NCBI GenBank assembly: GCA_964411985.1
Contig: CAYPNF010000096.1
Location: forward strand, 1-20,216
DNA: 20,216 nucleotides
Direction of reading: 5' to 3'
DNA from: CAYPNF01 sp964411985
Lineage (GTDB): Bacteria; Verrucomicrobiota; Verrucomicrobiia; Limisphaerales; J093
Shown piece after piece: positions 6,971 through 14,931 of the stretch. The first letter of the stretch is position 1; each line of letters opens with the position of its first letter. A program made the translations under genes and the position numbers. The notes beneath the pieces were generated by a model. The model ran no database searches. It saw nothing but the letters and a program-made list of their open reading frames with translations, and was not told the DNA's origin.

Positions 6971-8044
6971 TCAACAGATCCTGGGGAGTTGTTCGCCTGA
7001 AAACAAATCCAACACCCGCTCCGCTCCGATGAGGCTTCTCAGGGTCACCCATCCGGCCTGGCCTCCTCGCACCGTCCCCACCCGCGAAGCTCGTTGACCA
7101 CCCTCGGCGTGGCGCAGAATGGACAGGGCTCGGTCTTGGTCCGCGGCACTGACCCAGACCGCAAACCGACCTTCGTTGGCGACGTAAAGCGGGTCTAAAC
7201 CCAGGATCTCGCAAGCGCCTCGCACCTCATTCGAGACCGGCACGGAAGCTTCCTCGATATCGATCTGTAGTCCGCTGCTAGTAGCGATCTCGTTGAGGGC
7301 TGCGGCAAGGCCTCCGCGGGTCAGATCACGAAGACAGTGCACTTCGACCCCGGCTTGGAGCAGGTCCTCGACTTGGCGGTGGAGGGGGGCGCAATCACTC
7401 AAGATGGGGCTCTCGAACTCGAGACCTTCGCGGACCGACATGATGGCCATGCCGTGCCGGCCGAGATCGCCGCTGACCAGGACCACATCTCCAGGCCGGA
7501 CCTGTTGCGGGGAAATCTCCCGCGGGTGTCTGCAAACGCCAATCCCCGAAGTGCTGATGTAAAGTCCATCTCCTTTACCCTTGTCCACGACTTTCGTGTC
7601 ACCTGTGACAATCTGCACCCCGGCGGCGGCGGCGGCGGAACGCATGGATTGGACCACTCGCCACAGGGTTTCCATGGGCAGCCCTTCCTCTAAAATGAAA
7701 CCTGCGCTGATCCACCGCGGAGTCGCTCCGCACATGGCCAGGTCGTTGACCGTGCCGTTGACGGCCAGCGTGCCGATGTCCCCGCCTGGGAAGAAGAGGG
7801 GACGAACCACATAACTGTCGGTGGTCATCGCCAGGCGTTCAGACCCGAGTTGGAGCAGCGCGCCGTCATGATGCTGGTCCAGGCTGGGGTTTCGGAACGC
7901 GGGATAAAAGATTTGTGACAAGAGTTGCTGAGTCAACCGGCCGCCCCCACCGTGGGCCATGAGGATGTGAGGGTAGTTCTGAATGGGGAGGGGACACTGC
8001 AGCGAAAAATCGGGTGCCGAATTGGCTGAGGCGTTGGGATCCAT
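6971..8044 (-). CDS. hypE: Hydrogenase maturation protein HypE
   Basis: HypE dehydrates a carbamoyl group on its C-terminal cysteine to thiocyanate and passes cyanide to the iron held by HypC-HypD, building the Fe(CN)2CO part of the [NiFe]-hydrogenase active site. The 357-residue product has the PurM-like/AIR synthase fold features: LMAHGGGGRLTQ (29-39), a TTDSYVV segment, TVNDLAM (98-104), TGDTKVVDKGKGDG (147-160), and LRDLTRGGLA. It ends in the required PRIC, so the acceptor Cys357 is present and the protein looks functional. The N-terminus carries about 25 extra residues before the usual start, which may be native or a start-choice error. It lies 6 bases downstream of hypD and is surely co-transcribed with it. 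Confidence 0.97.
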   Translation of the reverse strand: MDPNASANSAPDFSLQCPLPIQNYPHILMAHGGGGRLTQQLLSQIFYPAFRNPSLDQHHDGALLQLGSERLAMTTDSYVVRPLFFPGGDIGTLAVNGTVNDLAMCGATPRWISAGFILEEGLPMETLWRVVQSMRSAAAAAGVQIVTGDTKVVDKGKGDGLYISTSGIGVCRHPREISPQQVRPGDVVLVSGDLGRHGMAIMSVREGLEFESPILSDCAPLHRQVEDLLQAGVEVHCLRDLTRGGLAAALNEIATSSGLQIDIEEASVPVSNEVRGACEILGLDPLYVANEGRFAVWVSAADQDRALSILRHAEGGQRASRVGTVRGGQAGWVTLRSLIGAERVLDLFSGEQLPRIC

Positions 8045-8050
8045 AGGGAG

Positions 8051-9151
8051 TTAGGAATGGGCTGGGGCGGTTCGGCGGTAGCGGTAATAGGCGGCGCAGG
8101 CACCCTCGTTGGACACCATGGTGGCCCCGAGTGGGTGTTCTGGGGTGCAGGTCTTGCCGAAGGCGGGGCATTCGATGGGTTTGAGCACTCCCTGCATGAT
8201 CAGTCCGCTTTGGCATTCCTTGGGTTCGTCGACGTGCTTGTCTTGAAGATCAAAACGCAGCTCGGCATCGAACGGTTGATAAGTAGGGGTAAGACCCCAA
8301 CCGCTCCCAGGAATCTCGCCGATCCCCCGCCACTTGCGTGGAATGACCTGGAATACCTCGCTCAAAATCTTGCGGGCCTGCAGGTTGCCTTCCCGGCGCA
8401 CTGCACGCGCATACTGGTTCTGAACTTCGGACTTTCCGGCTTCCAACTGCTGGATGCACATCAGAACGGCTTGAAGTATGTCAGCCGGTTCGAAGCCGGT
8501 GACAACGATGGGTACCCGGTATCGCATGGCGATCGGTTCGTACTCTTCGTAACCCATCACGGTGCAAACGTGGCCCGCGGCCAGGAATCCTTGCACACGA
8601 TTGTTAGGAGCGCCAAGGATGGCCTCCATCGCCGGAGGCACCAATACGTGCGAAACCAGCATGGAGAAATTCTTCAACTGTTCCCGATGGGCCTGATAGA
8701 CTGCCATGGCGTTCGGCGGCGCGGTGGTTTCGAAACCCACGGCAAAGAACACAACTTCACGGCTGGGGTTGGCCCGCGCCACGCGCAATGCGTCCAGCGG
8801 CGAGTAAACCATCCGGACATCCCCACCTCTCGCTTTCACACTCAGCAGGTCCGTTGCGCTGCCCGGTACCCTCAGCATGTCGCCATAGGAGCAGAGGATG
8901 ACCTCCGGGCGCGCGGCAATTTCAATCGCTTTGTCGATGATCTCGAGCGGAGTGACGCACACCGGGCAGCCTGGGCCATGGACGAGGGTGATTTCGGGAG
9001 GCAGCAGGGTGTCGATTCCGTAGCGTACGATGGTGTGGGTCTGACCGCCGCAGATCTCCATGATTGTCCAGGGGCGGGTGGTCGCACTCCGGATCGCTTC
9101 GACCAGGTCGGCAGCCAGCGCAGCATCACGATATTCATCTACGTATTTCAC
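8051..9151 (-). CDS. hypD: Hydrogenase maturation protein HypD
   Basis: HypD is the iron-sulfur scaffold that, with HypC, holds the iron while cyanide and CO ligands are attached during [NiFe]-hydrogenase maturation. All hallmarks are visible in 366 residues: MEICGGQTH with Cys34, GPGCPVCVTP with Cys62 and Cys65, AAGHVCTVMGYEEY, and the C-terminal cysteine cluster for the 4Fe-4S site (Cys313, Cys328, Cys335, Cys352) around ECQSGLIMQG and ECPAFGKTCTPE. The start is GTG at 9151-9149, giving the family-typical KYVDEYRD opening. It is the first gene of a two-gene unit with hypE. The usual upstream partner hypC is absent: the 122 bases between this start and the opposite-strand gene at 9274 are too short and show no MCLAxP-type start. 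Confidence 0.97.
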   Translation of the reverse strand: MKYVDEYRDAALAADLVEAIRSATTRPWTIMEICGGQTHTIVRYGIDTLLPPEITLVHGPGCPVCVTPLEIIDKAIEIAARPEVILCSYGDMLRVPGSATDLLSVKARGGDVRMVYSPLDALRVARANPSREVVFFAVGFETTAPPNAMAVYQAHREQLKNFSMLVSHVLVPPAMEAILGAPNNRVQGFLAAGHVCTVMGYEEYEPIAMRYRVPIVVTGFEPADILQAVLMCIQQLEAGKSEVQNQYARAVRREGNLQARKILSEVFQVIPRKWRGIGEIPGSGWGLTPTYQPFDAELRFDLQDKHVDEPKECQSGLIMQGVLKPIECPAFGKTCTPEHPLGATMVSNEGACAAYYRYRRTAPAHS

Positions 9152-9273
9152 GGCTACCCGACAAGCTCGCCAAGCGCTCTGCCCCCGTCAAGTCAAACGC
9201 GCTTCCGCCCGGCATGAACTTTCCCTGTCCAGCAGGCTTCCCTTGGCCGTTGTGGACGTGGTAAAGTGAGTTC

Positions 9274-10722
9274 ATGCAGCTCAAACGAAGCACCTGCGCC
9301 GCCTTGGTCGCTGGATCGGCCCTTCTCTTGCCCTTTGTCGGGACTGCCGCAAAGCCGCCCGTGAACCAACCGACAGGCTTTTATGTCCCTGCCGATCCCG
9401 GCTACACTGTTGTCGATTCCGTCCAGGATTCGTTGCGATTCACCCTGGAGAAGACCCTTTGCCGGGATGAAAACGGGCATCTCGCCTCGATCTCCAGCTT
9501 CGTGGACCCTCACGCCAAAGTCATGGGGTGGCACGACTTCGGGAATCTCGAGGGCCCCGGTTGGGCTGCCAACGCGGTCGGAGGAGCCTGGGAAATCCTG
9601 CGCTGGGCCCGGTTTCTGGGGAAACCCGAATGGGAAGAACAGTCACGCTCGGTTCTGGATCACGTGTTGCACGGAGGATTCCTGGACGAGGAGACCGGGT
9701 TTATCCGCGGATATCGCGAAACGACCACCGGCAAACACTGTCTCAACTACAAGCACAACTCCGACTGGTTCTGCCCGGGATCCAATGCCAAGGTCGCCTA
9801 TCAACTGCTCTTGTTTGCGGACGAATTGGGAAAAGAACCAAGAGCCGAACGGCTCCGGCGAATGGCTTGCCAGACCGCCCGGTGGATGTCGACCCGGCTG
9901 GAGGGAACGACGAATGGATGGTTTCCGCGAAGGGTTACGCCGGAAGGAGCCGTTTATCGGAAGTCGCCTGAGGGAGGAAACGATCCGTTTTGGCAGACCT
10001 CGGCGGATGGCTTGTTCATCGTCCAACTGCAGGCGGCTCTAACCGACCGCGGCCTTGCCGACTATCGCGAATCCATCCGTGCCCGTACCCGCGTCTTCAT
10101 GAACGCCGGTGGTCTTTTTGGCAGCATCAACCACGATACCTACGATCCTCAGGAGAATGTGGCCTACTCCGTCGCTTTTCGGACCCTGCTCCTGGTCTCC
10201 CGGGTGTTGAAGGACGAGAGCATTCGTCAATTTGCCTATACCCACTGCCTTTCGGGTTTGGACCAGTTCAAGATGAAGGAGGACCGCAACGGCGTTGCCA
10301 CCCGGGGTTTGCTGTATATGGAAAAGACCTGGGACACCTCCTATCTCTGGGAGAATGCCGAAGCCGCCCTGGCCTATTTCGAAGCTGCCGCCGATCTGCG
10401 CAAGAAGGAGCCCGCCCGCAGCCGTGACTACGAGCTTCAGGGACTCGTGATTCTTCGCGCCGCAGCCCGGCATCACTATGGTCCGTTCGGTTTCCTGACC
10501 GAAGGAGTGGACTGGAACGACCACGTCGGCCAGCAACATCACATCAACCAGGCGAAGTACGGGGCTATCCAATACACCGAACCGTTCCTCAACAACCAGC
10601 ACATCGCTGAACCTACCCTCTTCTACCTCGAGCATCTCGCCCGGGTAACGAGAGGGGGTGAATTGAGGGAATGGCGTGATGCCGAAGGTAACCTGCTTTG
10701 GACAATGAAGGCGCGTGACTAG
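9274..10722 (+). CDS. Exported protein, possible helical-barrel carbohydrate enzyme
   Basis: The 482-residue product starts with a clear signal peptide (basic MQLKRS, then a hydrophobic run ending VGTAA near residue 26). The rest is helix-rich with repeated aromatic and acidic motifs: GWHDFGNLEGPGW, then GGAWEILRWARFLGK, HNSDWFCPGSNAKVAYQLL, FWQTSADGLF, WDTSYLWENAEAALAYFEAA, and near the end YTEPFLNNQHIAEPTLFYLEHL. Helix pairs of this sort are usual in six-hairpin (alpha/alpha) glycosidases and lyases, so a polysaccharide-active role is plausible, but I cannot assign a family or catalytic residues. The ATG is 3 bases after AAGTGAG, a weak ribosome binding site. It is divergent from hypD and monocistronic. 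Known: signal and fold type by appearance; inferred: enzyme activity. Confidence 0.85.
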   Translation: MQLKRSTCAALVAGSALLLPFVGTAAKPPVNQPTGFYVPADPGYTVVDSVQDSLRFTLEKTLCRDENGHLASISSFVDPHAKVMGWHDFGNLEGPGWAANAVGGAWEILRWARFLGKPEWEEQSRSVLDHVLHGGFLDEETGFIRGYRETTTGKHCLNYKHNSDWFCPGSNAKVAYQLLLFADELGKEPRAERLRRMACQTARWMSTRLEGTTNGWFPRRVTPEGAVYRKSPEGGNDPFWQTSADGLFIVQLQAALTDRGLADYRESIRARTRVFMNAGGLFGSINHDTYDPQENVAYSVAFRTLLLVSRVLKDESIRQFAYTHCLSGLDQFKMKEDRNGVATRGLLYMEKTWDTSYLWENAEAALAYFEAAADLRKKEPARSRDYELQGLVILRAAARHHYGPFGFLTEGVDWNDHVGQQHHINQAKYGAIQYTEPFLNNQHIAEPTLFYLEHLARVTRGGELREWRDAEGNLLWTMKARD

Positions 10723-10822
10723 GTCCTGGAGCGACGTTCACAGGCTCCTCGACTCCTCGGCGGGCCCTCTCAAAAAAGAAAAACCCTGCGGATCCAAGCA
10801 TCGTTTTCCGCACGTAGACGAG

Positions 10823-10849
10823 GGAGGCTGCCGCTTGGCGGTTTCCTCC
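10823..10849. terminator. Imperfect hairpin in convergent spacer
   Basis: GGAGG pairs with CCTCC around an internal loop and an inner CCGC/GCGG stem with a TTG loop, 100 bases after the exported-protein stop. There is no T tract. Further left, on the minus strand, a T-rich run (complement of 10771-10783) lies between coding regions and could end transcripts from the FG-GAP gene, but its preceding stem is only 5 bp. Confidence 0.25.
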
Positions 10850-10894
10850 GAGAATCCTAGTTGGGCGCCAACCCATTGTGTCCCGACGCACACG

Positions 10895-10921
10895 GAAGCC
10901 GGGGCCGGTTGCCCCGGCTTC
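10895..10921 (+). terminator. 11-bp hairpin terminator in convergent spacer
   Basis: A perfect GC-rich stem (arms 10895-10905 and 10911-10921, 5-nt loop CGGTT) is followed on the plus strand by TTGCTTCGG, a short T-rich tail. It lies 173 bases after the 9274-10722 gene and 87 bases from the end of the convergent FG-GAP gene. The distance from the plus-strand gene is large but nothing better is seen nearer. Apart from hairpins the 285-base spacer holds nothing recognisable. Confidence 0.5.
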
Positions 10922-11007
10922 TTGCTTCGGAGCCGTGTGGGGCTAGCCTGTTTTTTCAGTGCCTTGAGGGGTACCCCAGTTACCTCCGGAACATGCCCGT
11001 GATTTGG

Positions 11008-14000
11008 CTACCGGTTCGAGAGAAGTTTTCCTTCTGAATCGACTACGACTTCCGTGCTCTTGAGTGGCAAGAGGGTGGTCGTCTGCTTGCCCCCGGGCCA
11101 ACGGATGCGTAGGGCATCGGGTTGGCTGGGGGTGGCCAATACCTGCGTAAGACTGTCCTGTGACCAGTATCCAGAGCCGCAGTGAACCTCCCGGGCTGGA
11201 CCTTCCTGGCTACCCCAAAGAAGCCGCAGGACGGCGCCGATGCCACTGGGGTTTCCTGGTAGACCTTGCAGTCCGACTCTCAGCCCGGGTTTTCCGGTGT
11301 TGTTTCGAAACAGACGCGTGGCTGCGCCGTTCTGTGTTACCACTAGATCCGGACGACCATCCTGGTCGAAATCCCCCACCGCTGCACCACGCTGTTCTCC
11401 CTGAACGCGGATTCCTGACAAGCCCGGTTTCATTGGCAACAGCCCGCCTTTGCCATCGCCTCGCAACACCAGGCCCAACCCAGCGTCTATCCGGGCGATT
11501 TCCGGCTGCATGTTGAAGAAGTTCTGGCTGAGAAACACATCTTCCTTTCCATCTCCGTCGAAGTCCGCGACCTGGACGCTGAACGCGGGGGCGAACTGGG
11601 CTTCCTTCGGCAGGGGGACTGCGTGGAACTTCTTTCCTTGGTTCAGAAACAAGGTGGTGGCGAGGGTGGTGGCGGTCACCCTCTTGGCCAGGGGCATGCG
11701 ATCGCCGAGCACTTCGTCCAAGGTCGCCTCGCTGTAAGCCCGGTGGGTGGCGAACCGCTCGAACAAGAAACTCAGGGAGTTTGCCAAGGGAAGAAACTGG
11801 CGTGTCGGGCTCAGTTTCCCTTCCAGGTACTCCGTTTCGATGACTTCCGTGACCCCAGGTTGGGCCATTTGGCCGTAGACAAAGGTGAGAGGCTGCGCCG
11901 GGGAGGCGCGGTAGGGGCTGTTCCAGCCCCAGTTGGAGGCGATGATGTCCATTTGGCCGTCGCCGTTGAGGTCCCCAGTCGTCACGCCGCGCCACCAACC
12001 GGTGGATGGCTTCAAACCCCATTCTTCAGTCACCTCAAACAAGGCTCCTTTCCGGTTCTGAAAAACACGGATTGGCCCCCACTCACAGGCCAGAATCAAC
12101 TCCGGCAGACCATCGCCATCCAGGTCGCTCCATACCGCGCCGTTAACAATACCCAGATTGTCCAGGATGGCGCTGTTCCGATGATCCAGCCGCCATTGGC
12201 CTGCCTCCTGACGATAGAGTTTCGAGGCTCTGCCGACCGGATAATGGCCCGGAGAAACGCCTCCGGCCACGAACAGGGCCAGCTTCCCATCCCCGAGGAG
12301 GTCGGCGATGGCGATGGCCCCACCGGTCGCCATATCGCCACCCAAGGGTACTCCGGCATCGAGTCGATCCCCAACCCAGGATAGACGGAGAGCCCCATTC
12401 GTGGCTTTGCTCTCATAACCGGTCAGTGCCGCAATGACCCCGCGCTTGCCGTCGGTCCCCACCCATCCCACTATCCCCGCCACATCGTCCGGAAGTTCCT
12501 GCGCCTGATCCATGGCCGATGGCTTGAACCCCCCACGGTGGTCATTCCGATAGCTCACGATTCTTCCGCCGCGCCCTGAACCGATGACCAAGTCGTCACT
12601 TCCATCTCCAGCCAGGTCCACCCACGCTATTCCTGGCCCCATCTGGCTGAGTTTGAAGGGAAGAAGTGGCTGCCGTTCGAAGTCATTGAATTCCGGTTCG
12701 CGATGGCGGTGACCCAGGCGCGGGCTGACGTCTTCGAAGAGAGGGGTGGTCTTCTCCGATACCCCTCTTGGGGAAGGCTGGGCTGTAGCCTCCTGAATCT
12801 CATAAACGCGGTTCGGCAGAACCTCTGCGAGCGTCGTCTTCGTCCCACCTCGCCAGCAGGCCTCGAGCCTCATCCCTGCAGTCCCGCTGCCAGCGGCAAA
12901 GGAGACGACTGCATCCGATCCCGACTGGTAGTGGCCCCCGGACGCGATCTCGGTGGTTTGGATGGGGACAGCTCCATCGAAGAGAGTGATCTTCGCTCCA
13001 ATGCCCTGCGAGTTGGGTGCTTTCCCCTTCAGTGTCACCTTGATCCGGTTCGCGGACCCTTCATTCCGGTACAAAGCGGCTGCACCGTTGAGGCTGTTCA
13101 CCACCAGGTCGAGATCCCCGTCGCCATCGAAGTCGGCAAAGGCCAGACCCTGGTGGACACCGGGATGGTTCAGCCCCCAGGCTTCGGTCACTTCCTCAAA
13201 GGAGCAATTCCCCAAGTTGCGGAACGCGCCCAGGGGCATCTGAAGGGGAGGATAGAGCCGGTTATGTTCGAGGAGTTCCCGGGTAAAGGCTTTCTGGCGT
13301 TCCTGCTCTTGTTGAAAGCCGTCCCACGAATGCTGCCGTGCCCTCACTTGGGCTTCAGCATCGTAGTCTTGCACGTCCCGAAAGTGTCCCGCGCCAATCA
13401 ACAAATCTTCGTAGCCATCCAGATCCACGTCGAGAAACTGCGGCGCCCAGGACCAGTCAGACGCCTGCAAATTCGCCTGGTAGGCGATTTCCGCAAAGGT
13501 GCCGTCACCACGGTTCAGGAAGAGGCAGTTCCGCATGACTTGCGGGCGGTCATCGATAACCCCGGGTGCGGAACCCACTAGCATCTGCGCATAGGATTCG
13601 CGCTTCCGTAGCCGAGGGTTCCTGCTGAGCATGTCTACGGTGAAGAAGTCAAGCAGACCATCCCGGTCGATATCCGCGAAATCGACACTCATGCAGCTGG
13701 CACTGGTCTTGCGCAGTGACCATGGCTCTGCCGCTCGAAAATGGCCCCGCCCATCGTTGATCCAAAACCGATCCGGCGTCCAATAGTCATTGCAGACGTA
13801 AAGATCGGGATCGCCGTCCCCATTTAGATCGCGAAAGGCAGCCGTGAGCCCCCAGTCCAAAGGAGGGCTTTGGAGGGGTTGCCCGGACTCGTCCAGAAAC
13901 GCGCCCCCGGTCCAGGGAACGGGCTTGAAGTGGCCGAGACCGTCGTTAAGGAAGAGTTGGTCCGGTTGTCCACATTCCTCCACTCGACCTTGAATCATCA

Positions 14001-14733
14001 GGAACCGGTTGGTCTCGCCCCCAGGCAGCACGGGGCGCCCGTTGATCATCTTCATGCTGACCCGACCGCGGTCACGGACGTCGTCGGGACGATAGTTCAC
14101 GACGTAAAGGTCGAGGGTACCGTTGCCATCAACGTCCGCCAGCGCGAGGCTGGTGCTTCCCGCAGTGCTGGCGGTGCCCGCTGCTGAGGTGGCATCGACG
14201 AACCCACCGCGGCCCGTATTCATGAAGCAGAGTGCCCCGCGGCCGTTCACCGTGAGCAATAGATCCAGATTGCCGTCCCCGTTCACATCGGCAAACACCG
14301 CTCCCCGGGTTGCTGGCAAGAGCGTGCTGAGCCCGGCTTGAGCCGTTACGTCCTCGAAACGCCAATGACCCAGGTTCCGGTAAAGCGCATTCTTGCCCCC
14401 CAAGTCGCAGAGAAAGAGGTCGGGCTGTCCATCACCGTCAAAGTCTCCGGTTGCCACTCCAGCTCCGTTGTTGAGCACCCGGTTTGCCGCGGAGGCGGCT
14501 TCCTCGAGCGTGTTGGTGAAAGTGATCCCGGTGGTATCGCTGGCCATTCGAGTGAATCCAGGTTTTTGCGTGGCGAGGGCGGGTAACCCCCTCCAGCGGC
14601 CCCCCGGAACCGCGTGCCACCCGCTTTCTTCCCCTGCCGATACAGAGCCTGGAGCGGCCCCGGCACTCAGGGCCATCGCGGCGAGAAGGGCGTACCTTAG
14701 GCTACGCACTCGCGGTTGAGCAATGTGATCCAT
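11008..14733 (-). CDS. Exported FG-GAP/VCBS protein with two ASPIC/UnbV domains
   Basis: The 1241-residue product has a signal peptide (cut near VSAGEE, about residue 33) and thirteen calcium-loop motifs of the DxDGDGxxD type typical of FG-GAP/VCBS beta-propeller blades, at about 97, 149, 200, 302, 354, 435, 534, 706, 811, 870, 921, 1057 and 1121 (the one at 811 is degenerate, ending LA). Two ASPIC/UnbV domains follow the blades: one at about 562-648 (GIGAKITLF then SGGHYQSGSD) and one at about 1148-1236 (GIGAVLRLL, then CGSGYWSQDS, RIRWPGG). The protein is therefore two propeller-plus-ASPIC modules in tandem. Such proteins are abundant in Verrucomicrobia, Planctomycetes and Acidobacteria; their exact role is unproven, with surface adhesion or carbohydrate contact proposed. 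It is divergent from the lamin-tail/CotH gene, 198 bases away. Confidence 0.95.
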   Translation of the reverse strand: MDHIAQPRVRSLRYALLAAMALSAGAAPGSVSAGEESGWHAVPGGRWRGLPALATQKPGFTRMASDTTGITFTNTLEEAASAANRVLNNGAGVATGDFDGDGQPDLFLCDLGGKNALYRNLGHWRFEDVTAQAGLSTLLPATRGAVFADVNGDGNLDLLLTVNGRGALCFMNTGRGGFVDATSAAGTASTAGSTSLALADVDGNGTLDLYVVNYRPDDVRDRGRVSMKMINGRPVLPGGETNRFLMIQGRVEECGQPDQLFLNDGLGHFKPVPWTGGAFLDESGQPLQSPPLDWGLTAAFRDLNGDGDPDLYVCNDYWTPDRFWINDGRGHFRAAEPWSLRKTSASCMSVDFADIDRDGLLDFFTVDMLSRNPRLRKRESYAQMLVGSAPGVIDDRPQVMRNCLFLNRGDGTFAEIAYQANLQASDWSWAPQFLDVDLDGYEDLLIGAGHFRDVQDYDAEAQVRARQHSWDGFQQEQERQKAFTRELLEHNRLYPPLQMPLGAFRNLGNCSFEEVTEAWGLNHPGVHQGLAFADFDGDGDLDLVVNSLNGAAALYRNEGSANRIKVTLKGKAPNSQGIGAKITLFDGAVPIQTTEIASGGHYQSGSDAVVSFAAGSGTAGMRLEACWRGGTKTTLAEVLPNRVYEIQEATAQPSPRGVSEKTTPLFEDVSPRLGHRHREPEFNDFERQPLLPFKLSQMGPGIAWVDLAGDGSDDLVIGSGRGGRIVSYRNDHRGGFKPSAMDQAQELPDDVAGIVGWVGTDGKRGVIAALTGYESKATNGALRLSWVGDRLDAGVPLGGDMATGGAIAIADLLGDGKLALFVAGGVSPGHYPVGRASKLYRQEAGQWRLDHRNSAILDNLGIVNGAVWSDLDGDGLPELILACEWGPIRVFQNRKGALFEVTEEWGLKPSTGWWRGVTTGDLNGDGQMDIIASNWGWNSPYRASPAQPLTFVYGQMAQPGVTEVIETEYLEGKLSPTRQFLPLANSLSFLFERFATHRAYSEATLDEVLGDRMPLAKRVTATTLATTLFLNQGKKFHAVPLPKEAQFAPAFSVQVADFDGDGKEDVFLSQNFFNMQPEIARIDAGLGLVLRGDGKGGLLPMKPGLSGIRVQGEQRGAAVGDFDQDGRPDLVVTQNGAATRLFRNNTGKPGLRVGLQGLPGNPSGIGAVLRLLWGSQEGPAREVHCGSGYWSQDSLTQVLATPSQPDALRIRWPGGKQTTTLLPLKSTEVVVDSEGKLLSNR

Positions 14734-14931
14734 CGTCTTGGAAAAGAGTTCTTCGAACCGAGCCGCCCGTCAAGGATGGAGCGCCGCGGCATCCGTTTCC
14801 GCTTGAGTGTCCCCCATGGTTGCCCGAAGCTGTCTTTGCGCCAATACGAGCCAAAGCCTGGAAACCGTCGATTCGCGACCTATTCACCCCGATGCTGCGG
14901 ATTCAGCCTCTCTTTCGGCGCATGTGTATAT

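Noticed and set aside
9193..9534. 113-codon minus-strand frame upstream of hypD, considered as hypC
   Set aside because: It lies mostly antisense to the exported-protein gene and lacks the MCxxxP start and size pattern of HypC.
10715..11002. 95-codon plus-strand frame filling the convergent spacer
   Set aside because: It overlaps the end of the upstream gene, spans two hairpins, and its composition is not protein-like.
14716..14931. N-terminal extension of the lamin-tail/CotH frame
   Set aside because: It would overlap the divergent FG-GAP gene start and places a signal peptide far from the N-terminus; ATG 14932 is a better start.
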